From Kribbella sp. ALI-6-A (GTDB lineage Bacteria > Actinomycetota > Actinomycetes > Propionibacteriales > Kribbellaceae), in NCBI RefSeq assembly GCF_001984195.1, contig NZ_MTQN01000004.1, positions 1-64,000 on the forward strand: a stretch of DNA of 64,000 nucleotides, given 5' to 3'. The position numbers and the translations under genes were made by a program. Positions 31,785-41,755 of the stretch are shown piece by piece (within the stretch, counting starts at the first letter, position 1; the number at the start of each line of letters is the position of its first letter). Below the pieces are notes generated by a model that saw only the letters and a program-made list of their open reading frames with translations, did no database searches and was not told where the DNA came from.

Positions 31785-34574
31785 ATGACCGCCCGCCGCT
31801 CGAACCCGCCCGGCCGCCGGACGGTGGCCATCCTGCTCGCCCTCAGCCTGTTCTCGGTCTCCACCGGCGCTACGACCGGTGCCGTCGCCGCGCGCGGATC
31901 AGCTCCGGACGCGCCCACTCACCTGACGGTCGGGGACCGGCCGCACCCGCTCGCCGTGAACGGACCGCCCCAGTTCGGCTGGTGGCCGCAGGACTCCGAC
32001 GGCAACGAGGTCCAGACGGCGTACCAGCTCCGGGTCTTTCAGGCCGACGGCACCGAGCAGTGGGACAGCGGCAAGGTCCAGTCGTCGGAGCAGCAGTACG
32101 TCCAGTACGCCGGTCCCGCCCTCGCCGTCGGTACGCCGTACCGGTGGACCGTGCGGACCTGGGACCGAGCCGGCCGGGTCTCCCCGTGGGCGCCTCCGGC
32201 AAGCTTCGAAACCGGCATCACCGACGCGGACTGGGAGGGCGCCGCGTGGATCCGCCGCCCCTCCACCGAGCCCGACGACTACACGCTGGTCCGCAAGGAG
32301 GTCGCCATCCCCAGCGGCCGGGTCGTGCGCGCCCGGGCCTACGTCTCGGCGTACCACCAGTACCGCCTCTACCTGAACGGCGCCGAGGTCGACGACGGCC
32401 CGGCGTTCTCCTACCCGGGCGAGGGGTACTACCAGGTCACCGACGTCACCCGGCAGGTCCGGGCCCGCGGGCCGTTGGCCATCGGCGTGCTCTATCACTG
32501 GTACGGCGGCGGCCAAGGCCGGCCGGCGGCCGCCAACGCGCGCGGCATGCTGCTCAAGCTCGTCGTCGAGTACGCCGACGGCCGGCGCCAGGTCGTCGTG
32601 TCCGACGGCAGTTGGCGGGTCCGCCGGGCGTCCCAGTTCGAGACCGGGGCGCCGCGGCGCAACAGCGACGCCGGTGACTACACCGAGCGCATCGACGCCC
32701 GCCAGGAGCCCATCGGCTGGACCAAGCCCGGCTACGACGACACCGCACAGCCCTGGACGCCCGCCACCGTCGTCGGCGCGCACCCCACGACGGACGTGCC
32801 GCGTCTGGTCGGCCAGGAGACCCGCCTGACCAAGACCGTACGGCGCCCGGTGTCGGTCCGCCGGTTCGCCGACGGCGCGGTCGTCGCGGACTTCGGGGTG
32901 GTGATCCCGGCGCGCCCGGTGATCCGGTTCGACCACGGTGTCAGCGGCCGGGTCGTCGACATCCAGACCAGCTACAACCTGACGGCCGACGGTCACGCTT
33001 CGACCGGCGAGACCGACACCCAGGGCAGCAACCTGACCATGCGCTACACCCAGCGCGACGGCGCCCAGCAGCTCGAGGCGAACCTGCACTGGGGCTGGCG
33101 GTACCTGGAAATCAAGGCGCCGGGGGCGGGCGAGCAGCTCGGCGCGGCCGACATCGCGGCGATCGTCGAGCACACCGACGTCGACCCCGACCGGGCCGCG
33201 CGGTTCGTCAGCTCGGACCCCACGCTGAACGCGGTCTGGGCGTTGCTGCGACGGTCGGCGCTCTACTCGGTGCAGCACCAGTTCGTCGACACCCCGACCC
33301 GGGAGAAGGGCCAGTTCCTCGGCGACGCGGTGGACATCTCGTACGCCACGATGGCCGCGTTCGGCGAGCGGGACGCCATCCAGCAGGCGATCCGCGAGTT
33401 CCTGCACTCGCAGGACCGGTACTGGACCTCGGGCAACGATCTCGGCCGGTACAACGCGGTGTATCCCAACGGCGACGGCAAACGCGACATCCCGGACTAC
33501 TCCGAGATGTTCGTCAACTGGGTCTGGCGCTACTGGCTCGAGACCGGTGACACCGCGCTGGTCCGGCAGGCCTACCCGTACCTGCGTCACACCGCCGACT
33601 ACGTCACCCGCCACATCCCCGCGACCGGCCCGACCGCCGGACTCGTCACGAATCTGTCCGGCGGCAGCGGCCCGTACCAGTACGGCATCGTCGACTGGCC
33701 GGCCCCGGGCCGCTTCGGCTACGACATGGACACCGCCGCCCGGACCACGATCAACGTCCAGGGGTACGACGTACTGCGCCGGACCGCGGATCTCGCCGAA
33801 GCTCTCGGTCGCCCGGCGGCCGAAGTCACGGCGTACCGGCGACCGGCGGAAAGACTGCGGGACGACATCAACGCCAAGTTGCGGCGCGAGGACGGGATCT
33901 ACATCGACGGCCTGTACGCCGACGGGCGGCAGAGCACGCACGCCGGGCAGCACTCCACGTCGTACGCGATCGCGCTCGGGGTGGCTCCGGCGGCGGACTT
34001 CCCGCGGCTCGCGGATCACCTGGCGTCGCTCGGCATGAAGCAGGGCCCGATGACCGCACATTGGTTGCTGCAGGCACTGGCCGACGCGAACCGCGCGGAC
34101 GCCGTACTGACCCGGCTCACCGACGCGGACGATCTCGGCTGGGCCAACGTGCTTGCGCGCGGCGGCACCTTCACCTGGGAGCAGTGGAATCCCGAAGGCA
34201 GCGAGAGCTATTCGCACGGCTGGGGTGCCCAGGCGGCGGTCGACGTGCTCGGCACGATGCTCGGCGTCAGCGTCGCCGCGCCCGGCGCGGCCCGGCTGTC
34301 GGTCGTCGTACCGGACATCGAGCTGCGCTCGGCCAAGGGGACCGTGCCGACCCAGCGTGGGCCGGTGACGCTCGACTGGCGTCGGCAACCCACCGGCGGC
34401 GTCCGCGCGACGATCGACGTCCCGGTGAACGTGACCGCGACGGTCTCGCTGCCGGGCGCCGTCGAGTACGACGCCGACGGGCCCGGACAGCCGCGCTTCC
34501 TCGGCGAGCACAACGGCCGGGCGATCTTCGAAGTCGGCTCCGGGCAGACCCGGTTCGCCCCCCGCCACCGCTGA
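31785..34574 (+). CDS. Secreted GH78 alpha-L-rhamnosidase
   Basis: A 929-residue exported glycosidase with a signal peptide (RRTVAILLALSLFSVSTGA). N-terminal fibronectin-like and accessory beta-sandwich domains (APTHLTVGDRPHPLAVNGPP, then WTVRTWDRAGRVSPW) precede the catalytic (alpha/alpha)6 barrel. DTPTREKGQFLGD, near residues 510-522, matches the GH78 acid-residue motif (D-x-P-x-R-E...GD), and EQWNPEGSESYSHGWGAQ provides the conserved late Glu and His. It releases L-rhamnose from plant polysaccharides or glycosides outside the cell. The ATG follows GAGGAG at seven bases. No rhamnose transporter or catabolic genes are adjacent. Confidence 0.9.
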   Translation: MTARRSNPPGRRTVAILLALSLFSVSTGATTGAVAARGSAPDAPTHLTVGDRPHPLAVNGPPQFGWWPQDSDGNEVQTAYQLRVFQADGTEQWDSGKVQSSEQQYVQYAGPALAVGTPYRWTVRTWDRAGRVSPWAPPASFETGITDADWEGAAWIRRPSTEPDDYTLVRKEVAIPSGRVVRARAYVSAYHQYRLYLNGAEVDDGPAFSYPGEGYYQVTDVTRQVRARGPLAIGVLYHWYGGGQGRPAAANARGMLLKLVVEYADGRRQVVVSDGSWRVRRASQFETGAPRRNSDAGDYTERIDARQEPIGWTKPGYDDTAQPWTPATVVGAHPTTDVPRLVGQETRLTKTVRRPVSVRRFADGAVVADFGVVIPARPVIRFDHGVSGRVVDIQTSYNLTADGHASTGETDTQGSNLTMRYTQRDGAQQLEANLHWGWRYLEIKAPGAGEQLGAADIAAIVEHTDVDPDRAARFVSSDPTLNAVWALLRRSALYSVQHQFVDTPTREKGQFLGDAVDISYATMAAFGERDAIQQAIREFLHSQDRYWTSGNDLGRYNAVYPNGDGKRDIPDYSEMFVNWVWRYWLETGDTALVRQAYPYLRHTADYVTRHIPATGPTAGLVTNLSGGSGPYQYGIVDWPAPGRFGYDMDTAARTTINVQGYDVLRRTADLAEALGRPAAEVTAYRRPAERLRDDINAKLRREDGIYIDGLYADGRQSTHAGQHSTSYAIALGVAPAADFPRLADHLASLGMKQGPMTAHWLLQALADANRADAVLTRLTDADDLGWANVLARGGTFTWEQWNPEGSESYSHGWGAQAAVDVLGTMLGVSVAAPGAARLSVVVPDIELRSAKGTVPTQRGPVTLDWRRQPTGGVRATIDVPVNVTATVSLPGAVEYDADGPGQPRFLGEHNGRAIFEVGSGQTRFAPRHR

Positions 34575-34582
34575 TTCCGACG

Positions 34583-34602
34583 CCGAACCGAGGCCGGTTC
34601 GG
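34583..34602 (+). terminator. Hairpin after the rhamnosidase gene
   Basis: Arms CCGAACCG (34583-34590) and CGGTTCGG (34595-34602) with a four-base loop, eight bases past the stop, without a T-run. Confidence 0.6.
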
Positions 34603-34720
34603 TGACTCACCGTGATCGATCGGTCGCCAGACCGCAGATGTTTCGGCGTTGTGACGAAAGCGCCGATTACTTTCCGGTATCGAGGGCCTCTTGGCGTTCA
34701 GAGAAGACGGCGACGGCCCC

Positions 34721-34726
34721 TATAGT
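34721..34726 (+). promoter_or_regulatory. -10 box of the nucleoside operon
   Basis: TATAGT, one of the best -10 matches in the window, about 70 bases before the lipoprotein GTG. TTCAGA (34697-34702), 18 bases upstream, is a weak -35 candidate. Confidence 0.6.
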
Positions 34727-34794
34727 CTGCGGATGCGGCCCGCTGGGGAAGGCGAGCCGGGCAAATGGTGTCTGGTCGACGAAGGAGACGTCCG

Positions 34795-35871
34795 GTGAAG
34801 AAGTACGTGCGGGGACTGGCGATCGTGGGCGCGGTGACGCTCGCCGTCGCCGCGTGTGGCAGCAAGCCGGCCGAGGACTCGGCCGGTGGCAGCGCCAACA
34901 AGGACTTCAAGGCCTGCATGGTCTCCGACTCGGGTGGGTTCGACGACAAGTCGTTCAACCAGACGTCGTACGCCGGTCTCCAGGCGGCGGTCAAGGACAA
35001 GGGCCTGACCGAGGTCAAGGCCGAGTCGAAGTCCGACAACGACTACCCGACCAACATGACCGCGATGGTCCAGGCCGGCTGCAAGGTGATCGTCTCGGTC
35101 GGCTTCAAGCTCGAGGACGCCACCGACAAGGCCGCCCAGGCCAACCCGGACATCAAGTTCGCGATCGTCGACTCGGCCCCGGCCAAGCCGATCACCAACG
35201 TCAAGCCGCTCGGCTTCAACACCGCGCAGTCCAGCTTCCAGGCCGGCTACCTGGCCGCGGCGATGTCGAAGTCCGGCAAGGTCGGCACCTTCGGCGGCAT
35301 CAAGATCCCGCCGGTGACGATCTTCATGGACGGCTTCGCCGAGGGCGTGCGCTACTACAACACCCAGAAGTCCAAGAACGTCCAGGTGCTCGGCTGGGAC
35401 GACGCCAAGCAGTCCGGTCTGTTCACCGGTGACTTCGAGGACAAGGCCAAGGGCCAGAACACCGCGCAGAACCTGATCACCCAGGGCGCCGACATCATCT
35501 TCCCGGTGGCCGGTCCGGCCGGGCTGGGTGGTCTGCAGGCGGCCAAGGCCAGCAACGGCAAGGTGAACGCGATCTGGGTCGACACCGACGGCTGCGAGAG
35601 CGCCGCGGAGTACTGCTCGGTGCTGATCACCAGCGTCAAGAAGGGCATGGACGTCGCCGTGCAGGACGCGATCGTCTCGGTCGTCGACAACAAGTTCGAC
35701 AACTCCCAGTTCATCGGGACGCTGGAGAACGGCGGCACCTCGCTGGCGCCGTTCCACGAGTTCGACAGCAAGGTCCCGGCCGAGCTGAAGAGCGAGCTGG
35801 ACCAGATCAAGGCCGACATCGTCAGCGGCAAGATCACGATCGCGTCGAAGGCACAGCCGAAGGCCTCCTGA
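34795..35871 (+). CDS. BMP-family nucleoside-binding lipoprotein
   Basis: A 358-residue substrate-binding lipoprotein. A lipoprotein signal ends in LAVAAC with Cys21 as the lipid site, and the mature part is a PnrA/BMP fold: MVSDSGGFDDKSFNQ, GFKLEDATDKAAQ, then GADIIFPVAGPAGLGGLQA. BMP proteins bind nucleosides and feed YufOPQ/NupABC-type transporters, and the following genes fit exactly. The GTG follows GAAGGAGA. It is separated from the ATPase gene by a hairpin that may raise its relative expression. Confidence 0.9.
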   Translation: MKKYVRGLAIVGAVTLAVAACGSKPAEDSAGGSANKDFKACMVSDSGGFDDKSFNQTSYAGLQAAVKDKGLTEVKAESKSDNDYPTNMTAMVQAGCKVIVSVGFKLEDATDKAAQANPDIKFAIVDSAPAKPITNVKPLGFNTAQSSFQAGYLAAAMSKSGKVGTFGGIKIPPVTIFMDGFAEGVRYYNTQKSKNVQVLGWDDAKQSGLFTGDFEDKAKGQNTAQNLITQGADIIFPVAGPAGLGGLQAAKASNGKVNAIWVDTDGCESAAEYCSVLITSVKKGMDVAVQDAIVSVVDNKFDNSQFIGTLENGGTSLAPFHEFDSKVPAELKSELDQIKADIVSGKITIASKAQPKAS

Positions 35872-35930
35872 CCCACGACCGCCGGGGTGGGGTGGGAACG
35901 ACCCGCCACCGCCACCGCGTAGTACGGTGC

Positions 35931-35974
35931 GAGCCAGGAAGGCGCAGCCCCCACCGGGGTCGCCTTCCTGGCTC
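35931..35974 (+). terminator. Intra-operon hairpin after the binding-protein gene
   Basis: Perfect 14-bp arms GAGCCAGGAAGGCG (35931-35944) and CGCCTTCCTGGCTC (35961-35974), whose 16-base loop can itself pair CCCC with GGGG. There is no T-run. It may act as a partial terminator or a 3' stabiliser that keeps the binding protein in excess over the transporter. A TACGGT hexamer (35923-35928) just before it could alternatively start a second transcript at the hairpin. Confidence 0.65.
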
Positions 35975-35997
35975 GCCGTCTGAAGGAAGGCCTCCTG

Positions 35998-37548
35998 ATG
36001 CATCTCGAGCTGTCCGGGCTGACCAAGCGCTTCGGCTCACTGGTCGCCAACGACCACATCGACCTGGTGATCGAACCGGGTGAGATCCACTGCCTGCTCG
36101 GCGAGAACGGGGCCGGCAAGTCGACCCTGATGAACATGCTCTACGGGCTGCTGCAGCCCGACTCCGGCGAGATCGTGATCGACGGCGAGAAGGTCGCGAT
36201 CACCTCGCCCAGCGACGCGATCGGCCACGGCATCGGCATGGTGCACCAGCACTTCATGCTGGTCCCGGTGTTCACCGTCGCCGAGAACATCATGCTCGGC
36301 CGGGAGAACACCCACGCCGGCGGCGTGCTGGACCGTAAGAAGGCGCACGCGCTGGTCACCGAGCTGTCCGACCGCTACGGCTTCGAGGTCGACCCCGAGG
36401 CGCTGGTCGAGGACATCCCGGTCGGTGTGCAGCAGCGGGTCGAGATCATCAAGGCGCTGACCAACGACGCCAAGGTGCTGATCCTGGACGAGCCGACCGC
36501 GGTGCTCACCCCGGCCGAGATCGACGAGCTGATCGGCGTGATGCGCCAGCTCAAGGCCAACGGCACCTCGATCGTGTTCATCACCCACAAGCTCAAAGAG
36601 GTCAAGGCGATCGCGGACAAGATCACCGTGATCCGCCGGGGCAAGGTGGTCGGCAGTGCCGAGCCGTCGGCGTCGGAGGAGCAGTTGGCCGAGCTGATGG
36701 TCGGCCGCGCGGTCGACCTGGTGGTCGACAAGCAACCGGCCCAGCCGGGCGACGCCGTCTTGACGATCGAGGGCCTGACGGTGATCGACGAGCGCGGGTT
36801 CACCGCCGTCGACGCGGTCGACCTGGAGGTCCGGGCCGGCGAGATCCTCGCGGTGGCCGGTGTCCAGGGCAACGGTCAGACCGAGCTGGCCGAGGCGCTG
36901 CTCGGGCTCACCCCGATCGCGGCGGGCAAGGTCTCGCTGGACGGCGTCGACCTGACCGGCCGGACCACGCGGCAGCGGCTGGACGCCGGCATCGGCTACG
37001 TGCCCGAGGACCGCGGCCACGACGGCTTCGTCGGCTCGTTCAGCGTCGCCGAGAACCTGGTGCTCGACCTGTTCCGCAACGAGCCGTTCGGCCGCGGCCT
37101 GGCGCTGCGCACCGACGAGATCGAGAAGAACGCGCACGCCCGGATCGAGGAGTACGACATCCGCACCCAGGGCGCGGACCTGCCGGTCTCGTCGCTGTCC
37201 GGCGGCAACCAGCAGAAGGTCGTGCTGGCCCGCGAGCTGTCCCGGCCGCTCAAGCTGCTGGTCGCCTCGCAGCCGACCCGGGGCGTCGACGTCGGCTCGA
37301 TCGAGTTCCTGCACACCCGGATCGTCGAGGAGCGCGACAACGGCACCGCGGTGCTGATCGTGTCCACCGAGCTGGACGAGATCGCCGCGCTGGCCGACCG
37401 GGTCGCGGTGATGTACCGCGGCAAGGTCGTCGGCGTCGTACCGTCCGACACGCCTCGCGACGAGCTCGGCCTGATGATGGCCGGTGCCAGCAAGCGCGAG
37501 GCCGAGGTCGTGGCGACCGAGAACCCGACCACGTTGGGAACCATCTAG
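35998..37548 (+). CDS. Nucleoside ABC transporter, ATP-binding protein
   Basis: A 516-residue tandem ATPase. The first domain has Walker [11 protein letters not shown] near residue 35, and Walker [11 protein letters not shown] near 160. Its signature stretch before Walker B reads [10 protein letters not shown] rather than LSGGQ. The second domain has a degenerate P-loop ([11 protein letters not shown]) but a clear signature [17 protein letters not shown]. This asymmetry is usual for BMP-linked and ribose-type importers. It drives nucleoside uptake with the two permeases that follow directly; the stop abuts the next ATG. Confidence 0.92.
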   Translation: MHLELSGLTKRFGSLVANDHIDLVIEPGEIHCLLGENGAGKSTLMNMLYGLLQPDSGEIVIDGEKVAITSPSDAIGHGIGMVHQHFMLVPVFTVAENIMLGRENTHAGGVLDRKKAHALVTELSDRYGFEVDPEALVEDIPVGVQQRVEIIKALTNDAKVLILDEPTAVLTPAEIDELIGVMRQLKANGTSIVFITHKLKEVKAIADKITVIRRGKVVGSAEPSASEEQLAELMVGRAVDLVVDKQPAQPGDAVLTIEGLTVIDERGFTAVDAVDLEVRAGEILAVAGVQGNGQTELAEALLGLTPIAAGKVSLDGVDLTGRTTRQRLDAGIGYVPEDRGHDGFVGSFSVAENLVLDLFRNEPFGRGLALRTDEIEKNAHARIEEYDIRTQGADLPVSSLSGGNQQKVVLARELSRPLKLLVASQPTRGVDVGSIEFLHTRIVEERDNGTAVLIVSTELDEIAALADRVAVMYRGKVVGVVPSDTPRDELGLMMAGASKREAEVVATENPTTLGTI

Positions 37549-38760
37549 ATGAGCAACGACACGGCCACCGAGCCGGAGCAGAGCCCGGCGCCGGCGAGCC
37601 CGGTCAAGGAGCCGGCCGCGAGCGGGCTGCCGTCCTGGGCAGTCCAGGGGCTGGTCTCGCTGAGCGCGATCGTGCTGGCGCTGGTCGTCGGCGCGATCCT
37701 GATCATCGTCGGCGACGACGAGGTGAAGGCCGCGGTCGGCTACTTCGGCGCCGCGCCGCTGGACACCCTGTCGGCCGCCGCGACCGCGGTCGGTGAGGCG
37801 TACAAGGCACTCGCCGTCGGCGCGCTCGGCGGGATGAACCCGATCGCGGAGTCGCTGACCCAGGCGACCCCGCTGATCTGCGGCGGTCTCGCCGTCTCGC
37901 TGGCCTTCCGCACCGGGCTGTTCAACATCGGTGCCCAGGGCCAGCTGATCATCGGCGCGATCCTGGCCGCGTACGTCGGCTTCGCGTGGCACCTGCCGCC
38001 GGTCCTGCACCTGGTGCTGGCGGTCGTGGCCGGCCTGATCGGCGGCGCGATCTGGGGTGGCGTGGTCGGTCTGCTCAAGGCGCGGACCGGCGCGCACGAG
38101 GTGATCGTCACGATCATGCTCAACTACGTCGCGATCTACCTGCTCCAGTGGTTGCTGACGACAACGACCTTCAAGCGGCCTGGCCGCGAGGACCCGATCA
38201 GCCCGATCGTCGACCCGAACGCGCAGTACCCGCAGTTCGGTGACACCCGGCTGCACATCGGGTTCCTGCTCGCGCTGCTGGCCGCGGTTTTCGTCTGGTG
38301 GCTGCTGAACCGGTCGACGATCGGCTTCGAGCTGCGCGCGGTCGGTGCCAACGCCGACGCCTCCCGGACGGCCGGCATGTCGGTCGGCCGGGCGTACATC
38401 ATCGCGATGGTGGTGGCCGGCGCGCTCGCCGGTCTGGCCGGCACGCAGCAGGTGCTCGGCACCGACCTTCCGCTGACCGACGGTGTCGCCGCCACGGTCG
38501 GGTTCGACGCGATCACGGTCGCGCTGCTCGGCCGCGGTACGCCGCTCGGCACGGTGCTGGCCGGCCTGCTGTTCGGCGCGCTGAACGCCGGCGGCCTGCA
38601 GATGCAGCTGCAGACCCAGACCCCGCTGACCCTGACCACCGTCCTGCAGGCCGTGATCGTGCTGTTCGTCGCGGCCCCGGCGCTGGTGCGCTCGGTGTTC
38701 CGCTTCCTGCCCAAGGAACGCGGCATCGGCGCTGTGCTCGCGAAAGGCTGGAACGGATGA
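37549..38760 (+). CDS. Nucleoside ABC transporter permease 1
   Basis: A 403-residue membrane protein with about ten hydrophobic helices after a Pro/Glu-rich cytoplasmic start. The BPD_transp_2 core includes LAFRTGLFNIGAQGQLIIGA, the conserved region near the substrate path, and NADASRTAGMSVGRAYIIAM. It pairs with the next permease to form the channel of the BMP-type importer. It overlaps the next gene by four bases (ATGA). Confidence 0.92.
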   Translation: MSNDTATEPEQSPAPASPVKEPAASGLPSWAVQGLVSLSAIVLALVVGAILIIVGDDEVKAAVGYFGAAPLDTLSAAATAVGEAYKALAVGALGGMNPIAESLTQATPLICGGLAVSLAFRTGLFNIGAQGQLIIGAILAAYVGFAWHLPPVLHLVLAVVAGLIGGAIWGGVVGLLKARTGAHEVIVTIMLNYVAIYLLQWLLTTTTFKRPGREDPISPIVDPNAQYPQFGDTRLHIGFLLALLAAVFVWWLLNRSTIGFELRAVGANADASRTAGMSVGRAYIIAMVVAGALAGLAGTQQVLGTDLPLTDGVAATVGFDAITVALLGRGTPLGTVLAGLLFGALNAGGLQMQLQTQTPLTLTTVLQAVIVLFVAAPALVRSVFRFLPKERGIGAVLAKGWNG

Positions 38761-40043
38761 GCGACACGACGGTGACCGACACGGTGCGCGAGCCCGCACC
38801 GGCGGCGATCGAGGCACCGGCGGACCGGACCCGGCGACTGCGCGTCGGCGGCCTGATGCTGGTCTTCGCGCTGATCGGTCTCGGGCTGGCGATCTTCACC
38901 GGCGGCGGCAAGGCGACGTTCCAGCTGGTCTCCGGCGATCTCGAGAACAACCTGCTCGGCGTACCGGCGCAACCGGTCGCGATCGTGCTCGGCGCGCTCG
39001 GCATCTTCGCGGCCGTCGCCTACGTGATGCGCCGGGTGCCGCAGAAGTACAGCGGCTGGCTGGCCGTCGTGCTGGGCGTGTGCTTCATCGGCGCGTTCCT
39101 GTGCTGGGCGGCGGCGGGCAAGACGTTCCCACTGGCCAACCAGTTCCAAGGCACGCTGAACTTCGCCACCCCGCTGATCCTCGGCGCGCTGGCCGGTGTG
39201 CTGTGCGAGCGGGCCGGCGTGATCAACATCGCGATCGAGGGCCAGTTCCTGGTCGGCGCGTTCACCGCGGCGGTCGTGTCCAGTACGACGGGCAGCGCGG
39301 CGGCCGCGCTGGTCGCCGCCGCCGTGAGCGGGGTCCTGATGGCCTGGCTGCTGGCGGTCTTCTCGATCAAGTACCTGGTCAACCAGGTCGTGCTCGGCGT
39401 CGTGCTGGTGGTCTTCGCCTCCGGCATCACCGGGTATCTGTTCGACCAGTTCCTGCAGGAGGACGCCGAGGCGCTGAACACGCCGAGCGTGCTGTCCGCA
39501 GTGAAGATTCCCGGCCTGGGCGACATCCCGTTCATCGGGCCGATCCTGTTCAACCAGACGATCCTGGTCTACCTGACCTACCTCGCGGTCGCCGTCGTCA
39601 CGTTCGTGCTGTTCCAGACCCGGTGGGGCCTGCGGGTCCGCGCGGTCGGCGAGCACCCGAAGGCGGCCGACACGGTCGGTATCAAGGTCAAGCGGGTCAG
39701 GTACTCCGCGGTGCTGTGGGCCGGGGTGCTGGCCGGTCTGGGCGGCGCGTTCTTCACCGTCGGGTACGCCGGTTCGTTCTCCAAGGAGATGACCGCCGGC
39801 AACGGCTTCATCGCCCTGGCCGCGCTGATCATGGGCCGCTGGCACCCGATCGGCGCGATGGTTGCGGCGCTGTTCTTCGGCTTCGCCACCCAGCTGCAGT
39901 CCCAGCTGCAGATCATCCAGACCCCCATTCCCGGCGAGCTGCTGCTGATGGCGCCGTACCTGGCCACGGTGATCGCCGTCGCTGGTTTGGTCGGCCGGGT
40001 CCGAGCTCCGAAGGCGGATGGTGAGCCCTACGTCACCGAGTGA
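38757..40043 (+). CDS. Nucleoside ABC transporter permease 2
   Basis: A 428-residue permease of the same BPD_transp_2 family. It shows LCERAGVINIAIEGQFLVGA and GEHPKAADTVGIKVKRVRY, the counterparts of the motifs in permease 1, and about ten membrane helices. The ATG at 38757 overlaps the previous stop. Its last 26 bases overlap the cytidine deaminase start, so uptake and salvage are coupled. Confidence 0.92.
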   Translation: MSDTTVTDTVREPAPAAIEAPADRTRRLRVGGLMLVFALIGLGLAIFTGGGKATFQLVSGDLENNLLGVPAQPVAIVLGALGIFAAVAYVMRRVPQKYSGWLAVVLGVCFIGAFLCWAAAGKTFPLANQFQGTLNFATPLILGALAGVLCERAGVINIAIEGQFLVGAFTAAVVSSTTGSAAAALVAAAVSGVLMAWLLAVFSIKYLVNQVVLGVVLVVFASGITGYLFDQFLQEDAEALNTPSVLSAVKIPGLGDIPFIGPILFNQTILVYLTYLAVAVVTFVLFQTRWGLRVRAVGEHPKAADTVGIKVKRVRYSAVLWAGVLAGLGGAFFTVGYAGSFSKEMTAGNGFIALAALIMGRWHPIGAMVAALFFGFATQLQSQLQIIQTPIPGELLLMAPYLATVIAVAGLVGRVRAPKADGEPYVTE

Positions 40044-40440
40044 ACCGGCGCGGACGGTCGACTGGCCCGCGCTGCGGGCCGCGGCCGTCGACGCCATGCG
40101 GCGCGCCTACGCGCCGTACTCCGGGTACGCCGTGGGAGCCGCCGCGCTGGTCGACGACGGACGGATCGTTGCTGGGTGCAACGTCGAGAACGCGTCGTAC
40201 GGGCTGACCTTGTGTGCGGAGTGCGGGCTGGTGTCGGCGTTGCACGCGACGGGCGGTGGGCGGTTGGTTGCCTTCACCTGCGTGGATCACCACGAGAACC
40301 TGCTGACCCCGTGCGGCCGCTGCCGGCAGCTGCTGCACGAGCACGGCGGGGCCGAACTACTGCTTGAGTCGGCGCACGGCAGTCGCCCGCTGCGTGAGCT
40401 GCTGCCCGAGGCCTTCGGGCCCGAATATCTGGAGGACTAG
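40018..40440 (+). CDS. cdd: Cytidine deaminase
   Basis: A 140-residue zinc-dependent deaminase. NVENASYGLTLCAEC supplies the catalytic Glu and the first zinc Cys, and TPCGRCRQLLHEH the other two. It converts cytidine and deoxycytidine to uridine and deoxyuridine. Placement directly after the nucleoside permeases and before thymidine phosphorylase makes its role clear. ATG 40018 and GTG 40021 are both possible starts; the product begins inside the permease gene. Confidence 0.94.
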   Translation: MVSPTSPSEPARTVDWPALRAAAVDAMRRAYAPYSGYAVGAAALVDDGRIVAGCNVENASYGLTLCAECGLVSALHATGGGRLVAFTCVDHHENLLTPCGRCRQLLHEHGGAELLLESAHGSRPLRELLPEAFGPEYLED

Positions 40441-41717
40441 TGAGCTTCGACGCCGTCGACGTGATCCGCACCAAGCGCGACAAGGGCGAGCTGAGCGACG
40501 GGCAGATCGACTGGGTGATCGACGCCTACACCCGGGGCGACGTCGCCGACGAGCAGATGTCCTCGCTGGCGATGGCGATCCTGCTGAACGGCATGACCCG
40601 GCGCGAGATCGCCCGCTGGACCGCCGCGATGATCGCCTCCGGTGAGCGGATGGACTTCGCGAAGCTGTCCCGCCCGACCGCCGACAAGCACTCCACCGGC
40701 GGCGTCGGTGACAAGATCACGTTGCCGCTGGCCCCCTTGGTCGCGGCCTGCGGCGTCGCGGTGCCGCAGCTGTCCGGGCGCGGTCTCGGCCACACCGGCG
40801 GCACGCTGGACAAGCTGGAGTCCATCCCCGGCTGGCGGGCGGCGCTGTCGAACGCCGAGCTGATGAACCAGCTCGAGGACGTCGGCGCGGTGATCTGCGC
40901 CGCCGGCGACGGACTGGCCCCGGCGGACAAGAAGCTCTACGCGCTTCGCGACGTGACCGGCACGGTCGAGGCGATCCCGCTGATCGCCAGCTCGATCATG
41001 AGCAAGAAGATCGCCGAGGGCACCGGCGCGCTGGTGCTGGACGTCAAGGTCGGCACCGGCGCGTTCATGAAGGACCTGGCCGACGCGCGCGAGCTGGCCG
41101 AGACGATGGTTGCCCTGGGCACGGACGCCGGCGTCCGCACGGTGGCGTTGCTGACCGACATGTCGACACCGCTCGGCCTCACGGCCGGCAACGCCCTTGA
41201 GGTCCGCGAATCGCTGGAGGTGCTCGCCGGTGGCGGACCGGCCGACGTCGTCGAGCTGACCGTCGCGCTGGCGGCGGAGATGCTGGCGGCGGCCGGGGTC
41301 ACCGACGTCGACCCGGCCGAGAAGCTGCGCGACGGTTCGGCGATGGACGTCTGGCGGCGGATGATCGCCGCCCAGGACGGTGACCCCGACGCCGACCTCC
41401 CGGTCGCTCCCGAGCAGCACGTGGTGAAGGCCGAGCAGTCCGGCGTACTCAGCCGGCTCGACGCCCTCGCCGTCGGCGTGGCCGCCTGGCGCCTCGGCGC
41501 CGGCCGGGCCCGCAAGGAAGACCCGGTCTCTCCCGTCGCCGGAATCGAGCTGCACGCCAAGCCCGGCGACGAGGTCACCGCCGGCCAGCCCCTGCTCACC
41601 CTGCACACCGACGACGCCTCCCGCTTCGACCGGGCCCTGGAGTCACTCGCGGACGCGGTCGACATCGGTACGGCGTACGAGAAGCAGCCGCTGATCATCG
41701 ACCGCGTCACCGCCTGA
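40440..41717 (+). CDS. deoA: Thymidine phosphorylase
   Basis: A 425-residue pyrimidine nucleoside phosphorylase. The phosphate-binding motif KHSTGGVGDKITLPLAPLVA lies near residues 81-100, LSGRGLGHTGGTLDKLE near 115, and a C-terminal PYNP domain is present (GIELHAKPGDEVTAGQPLLT). It cleaves thymidine or deoxyuridine to base and deoxyribose-1-phosphate. It may also accept uridine, as actinobacterial relatives do. The GTG overlaps the cdd stop by one base. Last gene of the operon. Confidence 0.94.
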   Translation: MSFDAVDVIRTKRDKGELSDGQIDWVIDAYTRGDVADEQMSSLAMAILLNGMTRREIARWTAAMIASGERMDFAKLSRPTADKHSTGGVGDKITLPLAPLVAACGVAVPQLSGRGLGHTGGTLDKLESIPGWRAALSNAELMNQLEDVGAVICAAGDGLAPADKKLYALRDVTGTVEAIPLIASSIMSKKIAEGTGALVLDVKVGTGAFMKDLADARELAETMVALGTDAGVRTVALLTDMSTPLGLTAGNALEVRESLEVLAGGGPADVVELTVALAAEMLAAAGVTDVDPAEKLRDGSAMDVWRRMIAAQDGDPDADLPVAPEQHVVKAEQSGVLSRLDALAVGVAAWRLGAGRARKEDPVSPVAGIELHAKPGDEVTAGQPLLTLHTDDASRFDRALESLADAVDIGTAYEKQPLIIDRVTA

Positions 41718-41740
41718 ACCAAACTGTCGGTGGGGTCCGG

Positions 41741-41755
41741 CACGCTGGTGGGGTG
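41741..41755 (+). promoter_or_regulatory. Leaderless promoter, glycosylase gene
   Basis: CACGCT (41741-41746) is six bases before the GTG at 41753, with no Shine-Dalgarno sequence. Confidence 0.45.

Noticed and set aside
36037-40097. Minus-strand frames of 926 and 653 codons across the nucleoside transporter genes
   Set aside because: Shadow frames: repeated Asp-Arg and Gln-Arg runs, no recognisable motif, and the plus strand encodes unambiguous ABC transporter subunits.
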